Below are positions 7,885 to 13,116 of a stretch of DNA of 13,116 bases, in pieces. The notes beneath the pieces were generated by a model. That model ran no database searches and was not told where the DNA came from. It saw only the letters and a program-made list of their open reading frames with translations. Numbering within the stretch: the first letter of the stretch is position 1; each line of letters begins with the position of its first letter. Made by a program: the position numbers and the translations under genes. The DNA comes from Jimgerdemannia flammicorona (lineage: Eukaryota > Mucoromycota > Endogonomycetes > Endogonales > Endogonaceae): contig RBNI01005026.1 in assembly GCA_003990745.1 (NCBI GenBank), forward strand, positions 1 to 13,116, in the 5' to 3' direction.

Positions 7885-7893
7885 GTTCAGAAA
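7885..7893 (-). other. Deletion junction removing RT, RNase H and integrase
   Basis: The linker before RT (...LLQKVQDIFLN) continues straight into sequence matching the plus element from 1765, where the same FLN codons occur (TTCCTGAAC at 1765-1773; TTTCTGAAC here). The 9-bp microhomology lies in the same reading phase, so protease is joined in frame to the region before the chromodomain. Confidence 0.85.
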
Positions 7894-8139
7894 TATGTCT
7901 TGGACTTTCTGGAGTAGTGGTCTGACATGGCTGTCAACTTTGGAAAAGTCTTCTTCAGAGTTCTCGGGTTCTTCTTTGGATAGGTGGATGGAGATGGCAA
8001 AGAGGGGGCATTTCTTGGCTAATTTCTTAAGTTGTAGCTTATTGATGTGGGTGATCTTTGGTCCAGAGTCACTAAAGTTGAGTGGGTCCTTTTCGCCTTG
8101 CAGTTTGAAGTTGTGGCATCCTTTCTTGATGGTCAGAGA

Positions 8140-8460
8140 ATGGTTTACCCAATCGATCATAGGGTTCTCTTGTTTTAACCATGGAGTTCCAAGGATGATT
8201 TCATTGTCTGAGAGTGGTATGATCTGGAGGGTAATATGTACTTGATAGTCACCAATTCAGAAGGGTAAATTGTGGACTTTCTTACTAATGACATGTGAGG
8301 TTCCATCAGCTGTAGCAACTGCTTGAGTTTGTTGTACCAGAGAGGTGAAGATCTTGAGTCTGTTGGCTGTTTCTTCATTAATGAAGTTGCCTGAGGCACT
8401 GCTGTCTATCATGATCTTGACAGGTGCTTGGTTGACAAAGGCTTTAAGTGTAAGCAGTTT
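8140..8460 (-). other. Retropepsin-type aspartic protease domain
   Basis: The translation contains VKIMIDSSASGNFI (catalytic D at 8406-8404), then ETANRL and, later, EIILGTPWL, the flap-to-ILG pattern of Ty3/gypsy proteases. The active-site triplet is DSS where DSG or DTG is expected; a G-to-A change (GGT to AGT at 8400) accounts for it and would inactivate the enzyme. A stop after HNLPF (TGA) also breaks it. It would have cut the polyprotein during particle maturation. Confidence 0.85.
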
Positions 8461-8676
8461 GTCTGATCCAATGGTGGTGATTTCAGTTGTAGGAGCCTTC
8501 CTTCTATTAGTTCTTCTTTGAGCCAGTTTATTGATACAAGAGAAGTAATCATCAATTATATGGGAAGAGTACATTCCAATGCCATGGGGGCATCAGCCAC
8601 TTGGTATATATCCATCTTCAATTTTCTTGTAGAATTGTTCTTCTTTGTTCATGGTAGGTTGGACTGACATCTTGTT

Positions 8677-9060
8677 TTATGAGCCAAATCCTTTAGATCC
8701 TCAGATGGTGGGCAATAGTTCTGGGACTTTCTTGACTGTCAGGGTTGACTTGATTTTTTCGAATAGGATCTGGGCAATACAGAATTCAATGGGAATCTTG
8801 AAGGGTGTCCAACTGTGGTTTTGGATGAGAACAATAATTTCACCTGTATAATCTTTGTCAATGACTCCTCTTTCTACTGAGAGTTCTTTTAATGCTAGGC
8901 TGCTGCGATAGCATATTCTTCCAACATGTCTTTCAGGAATTTGGATACTAATTCCTGTGTAGACTTACTTGACTTCTCAGTTAGAGACTGTAGCTTCTTC
9001 GACTGTATACAGGTCATATCCAGCTGCTTTTTGACTTTCTTTGGTTGGGACCTTAGCAGT
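8677..9060 (-). other. dut: dUTPase domain (trimeric dUTP diphosphatase fold)
   Basis: All five motifs of the trimeric dUTPase family are seen in order: AAGYDLY (9027-9010); GRICYRSSLALKEL (from 8922); GVIDKDYTGEI (from 8868, catalytic D at 8859); IPIEFCIAQIL (8796-8764), where C replaces the usual R by one CpG transition (8781); and GSKGFGS (8700-8680). The enzyme hydrolyses dUTP to dUMP and pyrophosphate, keeping uracil out of new DNA. It lies between nucleocapsid and protease in the same frame, so it would be made as part of the particle polyprotein. Stops after VSN and EVK, before GSKGFGS and after it, disable this copy. Length (about 125 residues) suits the family. Confidence 0.9.
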
Positions 9061-9162
9061 TTGTCTCAACTTGACAAAGTCTAGTGTTCTGGTGGTCAGG
9101 TTGTTGAGGTGGTGCAGAGTGGTAACAGTTGCTTGTGTTGCTGTTTGGGGTTTTCAGTTAGG

Positions 9163-9204
9163 GCAGGCACTGGCCATGTGTTCTGTCTTTTGGCAATAGA
9201 AGCA
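9163..9204 (-). other. CCHC zinc knuckle of nucleocapsid
   Basis: CFYCQKTEHMASAC fits C-x2-C-x4-H-x4-C exactly, with C at 9204 and 9195, H at 9180 and C at 9165. It follows a lysine/arginine-rich, proline-containing linker, as usual for Ty3/gypsy Gag, and would bind the genomic RNA. The dUTPase starts about 40 residues downstream. Confidence 0.93.
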
Positions 9205-9483
9205 TGCTCCGCTTCTTCTAAGTTCATTCCTTTTGCCTTCAGTGAGTTTCTTGAAGGTACTTGGCTGGGTGGGTTCATGATTTCTGGGTGTTCATGAAGT
9301 GGATGTTGAGGGAGCTCGGGATGCTTCATGCTTGGGTTCTTCTTTCTTGGTCCAAGTCTTTTCCTTGTTGTTGAATTGTCTTCAGGACAGAATGGGTCCA
9401 GCTGTTAGGATCTGCTTGACCATAGTCTTGATTCTTGCCAGGCACCATTGTTGGTGGTCACAACCAACTGGGTGTCCTTGTTC

Positions 9484-10047
9484 TCAGATTTTTCTAGTAA
9501 GCCATTCAGGCAGGGCATCGAATAAATGATCTGCTCTTATACTATTTTGTGCTTCATCATTGGCAATATATCCTAGGCCAATAGTGTTCAGGAGTGACTC
9601 GAGTTTTGTACAGAAGGTTTTGAATTCCTCCTTGCCATATATATTGAATTTGAGGTTGCAGAGTTTTACTTGGGATTCAGCGATCATGATTTCACTGCGA
9701 TATTGAGTGATTATGAGTTGTTTAAGTCCAGGGGCTGCAGAATGGGCTCCATATCCTGGGGCATTGTTTGCTACATTCTGAGCAACTACTGCAGATCGGG
9801 TGTCCCATGTGAGGGGTTTTTCAGGAAGGGTTTACCACCATTCTTCGGCAGGTCCTTGGAAGAATGTAACAACTTAGCAGACATAGGCTATAGTGGTAGC
9901 AAAGAGTTGTTCCAGAGTGTGGTCTTAATTGTTTGTCAGAATGTGGTCAGCAACTCGCTCATTGGTCCATTGATTGGCTTCAAGGTTGGTGTCAACTATA
10001 CTAATGAAACTTTGGACTTCTTGTATAGTACCATTGAAGGTAGGTAG
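9484..10047 (-). other. Gag capsid-like domain (retrotransposon gag family)
   Basis: It begins LPTFNGTIQEVQSFISIVD, matching the 'lP.F.G....v..Fl..v' opening of Retrotrans_gag. It continues through TFFQGPAEEWW, the usual A..WW site, and ends with DHLFDALPEWL. Stops occur after ILTNN, AYVC, EEWW and LTRKI. A Q/N/A/P-rich insertion (QNVANNAPGYGAHSAAPGLK) separates the two halves. Confidence 0.8.
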
Positions 10048-11096
10048 ACTAAGATTTTTTGTAGGTTGGGTCTGTTTGGCTAAGGCAGTAATGGTTGCTG
10101 CCATTATGGCTACCTGGGCTGTGAGGTCTAGAATCTGTTAGTTTGCCATATTGTTTACTGGAGGCAGTTAGACTGCTGGTAGTGGTGTTACTGGTACTAC
10201 TTGAGGTACTGGTGCAGAGTGTAATGGGGTTCTTTGGGTCTGTGTAAGTTGCTGGAGTAATAGTTGTGGGTCTGAAGTAAGGGCTTGATAGACAGCTATC
10301 TGTTGCTGTGTAGGTGTATTCTGTCCTGATGGAGATGTGTTTTCTTCAGTGGTATATCCAGGATCGAATTCACTGAGATACTCCTCCTCTTCTTCAGTTT
10401 GGTCCCCGTGTAGTTGGGTTTGCTCAGCATCAAAGTAGACAGAATCAGTTGTATATCTGATTTCAGATAGACTTAAATCAAAGTCAAGTTCTAGTTCAGT
10501 ATTGGTTTCAGATTCAGATAGGGCTATAGCAGAGCCTGCTTCAGGTTTAGGGTCAGATAGTTGATGAAGGGTTTCTCTTACTTCTTCCTTAAGAATATAG
10601 CAGGCCTTGCTGTTCTGGAATCGATAGTATAATGCAGTCTTGGTCCTGGTTCAGTGAAAGTCGGTAGAGTTGAGCCACTTGGCTACAGAGGCTTGGGCTT
10701 TATGAGGAACTAAGGCTAGAAAGGCTGCTGCTGGTTGTCCAAGATCACTCAGATTTATAGAGCTGACAAAACTCTTATTGAGAAGAGTAAAGAAGGCTTT
10801 TATAAGACCTTCTTCGTCCTGACTTGCTGGGTATAGTACAAGGCATTCGGTGAATAGGGTTTCACCTATTTACTGATTTAATCAAAGTACTTCTTTCTTT
10901 AAGTGAAGTTTGTCCCACTTGTTACAGGTGTGAAGGTCAAATTGTCCTTATACGTCAGGTTCAATTCTCTCCAGATTGTCAGATGGTTCAGGATAAATTC
11001 CAGTTCAGAGATTGGGCTTTATACCAACTTGTAGGAATTTGCAGAAGGGTTTGTAGCAGGGTAAGGAAGCATCTTGAAGCAGAATTGGATTGTAAA

Positions 11097-11108
11097 CTGC
11101 TGCTATCA
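11097..11108 (-). promoter_or_regulatory. Probable primer-binding site
   Basis: Three bases after the 5' LTR end (11112), the minus strand reads TGATAGCAGCAG. Primer-binding sites normally start TGG. One G-to-A change from TGGTAGCAGCAG would give a site complementary to a tRNA ending CTGCTGCTACCA, plausibly initiator Met (inferred, not checked). The site lies inside the open gag frame (TTG ATA GCA GCA). Confidence 0.5.
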
Positions 11109-11469
11109 AGTTGTAAGAGGGTTGCTTTTTAGGGTAACTGTTATGTAGTTCTGGAAGGGTTTTCTAGAAGTTCTGGATATTCTGGAAGACTGTTTTCTTA
11201 TAGTCAAGATTAATTTTGTATGGAGTATGTCCTCTACACCTATTGATTTCAAGATCGGGTTGACATCTCAATCAAAGTCCTTTTTCAGACTAGTTCTGAA
11301 TGTTCAGGATTTTCCATATTTCAGGAAGTTCGAGAAACTAAGACCAGCTTAGTTGAATTGGTGTATCGCTGCAGACAATACCCAATTAGGAAATTTCGTA
11401 ATAGAGTTAGGAGTGGGACCTAACAGGGAGTAGATTTACTTAAGAGTGGTTTGTGGGTTATTAAATAGG

Positions 11470-11475
11470 TTTATT
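11470..11475 (-). terminator. Polyadenylation signal in R (5' LTR)
   Basis: AATAAA on the minus strand, conserved in position with the other LTRs. In the 5' LTR it would be bypassed by genomic transcripts. Confidence 0.4.
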
Positions 11476-11602
11476 TGCTATTCATAATATTGCTATACTA
11501 GGAGTAGTTATATGAAGAGATATTGTGGGGAAGTGCTCAGGAATTGTGTTCAGATTGTTCAGGTCTGTTTAAATCTGAGATTCTGAGGTCTGGGGGAGGG
11601 GG

Positions 11603-11610
11603 TATTTATA
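11603..11610 (-). promoter_or_regulatory. LTR TATA box driving the minus element
   Basis: TATAAATA on the minus strand, followed by the conserved C-rich tract. It lies about 220 bases upstream of the first gag-frame codon in U5 and is the likely promoter for the genomic RNA. Confidence 0.6.
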
Positions 11611-11799
11611 CTAGTGAGGGGCTATCTGGACTATGCTAAATGTGGATGTAGTACTAAGTACTTTGCTAAGTCGGAATGCAGTCACATAGTACAAGTGTGA
11701 TCTGATATATCAAGAGATTGTCTAACTGCTGAGTCAGTTCACAGTCATATCATACAAGGCTAATCTAACTATACTATAGCTGCTAAGCTATTTATAGGT

Positions 11800-12570
11800 T
11801 TAGATACTGTCTGGATATTCTTCGATGATATCAGCATTGATGATATCATCTCTAGCAAAGTCTGAGCAGTTTTCTGACTTCTGACATCATCAGTTTCAAG
11901 GTATTGTCACTTCTATCTCTTGCAAGATTAAGGCTGTCCTTGGTGGTGGTAGTTATATAAGGATAACAGGTCTTGGTTCTCTTTTTTTTTTGGTCTGCTG
12001 GTGCATTTGCAAGGACTGGCCATTCTCATCTAGGGCAAGAGCTCCCAATATTGTGGCTGGGGGTTCAAACCTCTTGGAAATGATATTTTCTATAATCCGA
12101 GGTAATTTCTAGTAGTAATATCTATCACGTGGATGGCTTGAGATTGGTTTCGATGTTTGTCAGCTTTCTTGAGTTCAGATGAAGCATCTGTCACTCTCCA
12201 ATGGAGGTGACACAGATAGAGCAAATGGAGTTGTTCAAATGTGTTTTGCTTCTGCTAAGTAATGAAGTCTTGTATAGTTGCAGTGTATCTTAGTCTTGAG
12301 TTGATAAGTGTAGTTCGTGAACCTTTGGGTAGATGAGATAGGATTCTTATCTCAATTTGAGTTTGGTACTTTTGGTTTTCTTTTGTAATAGTACAGTATA
12401 CCAAACTAGTTATAGTAGTTCAGAGTTAGTCTTATAGTTGTAGTACTTCTTCTAGTATTCTTGTATCTTGATGGTGGGTTCTTGTGCTTGCTGGCATATT
12501 TCATATAACCAGATGATCTCTTGTTTTGTAGTCTCACATGTAGTTTCCAAATTAGTTCTGAGGATGCCAT
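11800..12570 (-). pseudogene. U3-encoded ORF, short form (5' LTR copy)
   Basis: This frame of 256 codons plus stop runs from ATG at 12570 to TAA at 11800. The first 54 codons are open (MASSELIWKLHVRL onward) and rich in K, R, S and T. The frame continues through stops that all suit R or Q codons. It includes KLPRIIENIISKRFEPPAT and ends RDDIINADIIEEYPDSI. The ATG context (AAATCACATG) and the end match the long-form frame at 2478-3797, but the middle does not, and this form is about 180 codons shorter. Lying upstream of the TATA box, this copy would be expressed only as the 3'-terminal part of genomic RNA. Function unknown. Confidence 0.7.
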
Positions 12571-12604
12571 GTGATTTTGGTGGCTTGGAGGTTGTGCACT
12601 TACA

Positions 12605-12609
12605 ATATT
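12605..12609 (-). repeat. Target-site duplication, right copy (ATATT)
   Basis: Exact copy of 6218-6222, immediately outside the 5' LTR of the minus element. Confidence 0.9.
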
Positions 12610-13116
12610 CAACTCTATTATTATTCTCTTTTAAGAACTAATTTATATAAGTTATAATTCTTATCAATATTAAACTAGTCTCTGACTAACTACATATTTA
12701 TATCAACTGAGACTATAAGATCAGAAGCTAGCTCAGATGAATTAATCTATTTCTAATACTCTGAATGAGTTAGTTTGAACTAGTTTGAATTGTGACTATT
12801 TCTGATTTGAACTGATTTGAATTGTGACTGCTCTGATCCAAACCTCTAAACTGATGATTCAAATCACTAAATTTGAATCACTGAATTCAAATCATCAAAT
12901 TCAAATTATCAGATTTGAATTATCAAATTTGAATCTTATAAACAAATAAAACTTATTATATAATTCACTTATATGTATAAATAAAAAAATATAAGAGAAA
13001 AATATTCATAAATATATTCACAAATATAAACATGAATATATATACTCATATATATGTTATATTAATATCAATATCAATAGATCAGTTATTAGTATTTTCC
13101 AGTACTTTTTTTTTTT
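12610..13116 (+). other. AT-rich flank without recognisable gene
   Basis: This is the right side of the pre-insertion target, continuous with 5561-6222 before the minus element arrived. It is AT-rich, holds a palindromic repeat cluster (12770-12936) and ends in a run of 11 T. I see no coding frame, LTR or RNA gene. Confidence 0.6.
12770..12936 (+). repeat. TTTGAAT/ATTCAAA palindromic repeat cluster
   Basis: The core TTTGAA(T/C) and its complement recur over a dozen times. A direct pair of about 32-bp units (with TTTGAATTGTGACT) occupies 12772-12830. After it come inverted copies, including a perfect 10-bp hairpin, TGATTCAAAT (12855-12864) with ATTTGAATCA (12871-12880), and a longer imperfect one at 12887-12935. 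It is probably a local satellite; function is unknown. Confidence 0.7.

Larger units (their letters stand above)
7747..11385 (-). pseudogene. gag-pro: Gag - zinc knuckle - dUTPase - protease polyprotein, fused to chromodomain start
   Basis: One frame extends about 1213 codons without a frameshift, from U5 of the 5' LTR (after the TAA at 11388) to a TGA at 7747. Order: a long N-terminal region (11385-10050) with an acidic end (QTEEEEE, EFDPGYTTEEN); a capsid-like domain; a CCHC zinc knuckle; a dUTPase; a retropepsin; the pre-RT linker ending QDIFLN; then, after a deletion, the sequence before and at the start of the chromodomain. Together these would form particle structure, nucleotide hygiene and polyprotein cleavage. 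About 25 stops interrupt it, nearly all at presumed R, Q or W codons. There is no in-frame ATG before about 10150, yet the upstream frame is clearly coding, so the start is unresolved. Confidence 0.88.
6223..12604 (-). mobile_element. Complete but internally deleted Ty3/gypsy element with dUTPase
   Basis: This 6382-bp element reads on the minus strand, with 5' LTR 11112-12604, internal region 7719-11111 and 3' LTR 6223-7718, flanked by perfect ATATT duplications. The internal part keeps Gag, a zinc knuckle, a dUTPase, an aspartic protease and the start of the chromodomain. It lacks RT, RNase H, integrase and most of the chromodomain, so it is non-autonomous. The polypurine tract and PBS-like site needed in cis are still present. 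It belongs to a sister LTR subfamily of the plus element: LTR termini, U5/R and internal 3' end are closely similar. Confidence 0.93.
11112..12604 (-). repeat. 5' LTR of the minus element (1493 bp)
   Basis: It runs on the minus strand from TGTAAG (12604) to CTTACA (11112), next to the ATATT duplication at 12605. It pairs with the LTR at 6223-7718. The TATA box is at 11610-11603, the AATAAA signal at 11475-11470, the U3 frame at 12570-11800, and U5 carries the gag start. Confidence 0.95.

Noticed and set aside
7856..8245. 129-codon plus-strand open frame
   Set aside because: It lies opposite the protease and linker coding strand of the minus element and shows no family motif; an antisense shadow.
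9670..10047. 125-codon plus-strand open frame (with others at 9109-9297 and 9299-9529)
   Set aside because: These are antisense to the Gag capsid and zinc-knuckle region, whose minus-strand frame carries the recognisable motifs.
12770..12936. CRISPR-like array
   Set aside because: The repeats are short, AT-rich and palindromic, without uniform spacers, in a eukaryotic transposon context.

Overview
This window looks like a piece of repeat-rich, AT-biased fungal chromosome, probably from a filamentous fungus. It holds no intact host gene. Almost all of it is degenerate Ty3/gypsy LTR retrotransposon of the chromovirus type: integrase followed by a chromodomain. Many arginine, glutamine and tryptophan codons have become TGA, TAA or TAG, and related copies differ almost only by transitions. 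This fits cytosine deamination or RIP-like mutation. The species, and whether it is an ascomycete or a basidiomycete, cannot be settled from the sequence.

Layout. (1) 1-4483, plus strand: the 3' half of one element, with RNase H, integrase, chromodomain, polypurine tract and a complete 2072-bp LTR. (2) 4484-5560, minus strand: part of an older LTR of the same subfamily, into which element 1 inserted. (3) 5561-6222: very AT-rich sequence without a recognisable gene. (4) 6223-12604, minus strand: a complete element bounded by LTRs of 1496 and 1493 bp and a perfect ATATT target-site duplication. Its internal part is only 3393 bp. It keeps Gag, a zinc knuckle, a dUTPase and an aspartic protease in one reading frame but has lost RT, RNase H and integrase. 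(5) 12605-13116: AT-rich flank with a palindromic repeat cluster. Homopolymer runs at both window edges look like assembly edges.

Together the copies outline an unusual element. The Gag frame begins inside U5 and reads across the primer-binding site. A dUTPase lies between nucleocapsid and protease. Pol ends in a chromodomain. A further reading frame fills most of U3, so it would be the last gene on the genomic RNA, a position like that of retroviral nef or MMTV sag. Two LTR subfamilies carry this U3 frame with a shared C-terminus and stop codon, a similarly placed ATG, and an unrelated middle. The minus element is a deletion derivative made by an in-frame join at a 9-bp microhomology. Its two LTRs share many premature stops, which suggests that it was copied when already defective and was mobilised in trans.
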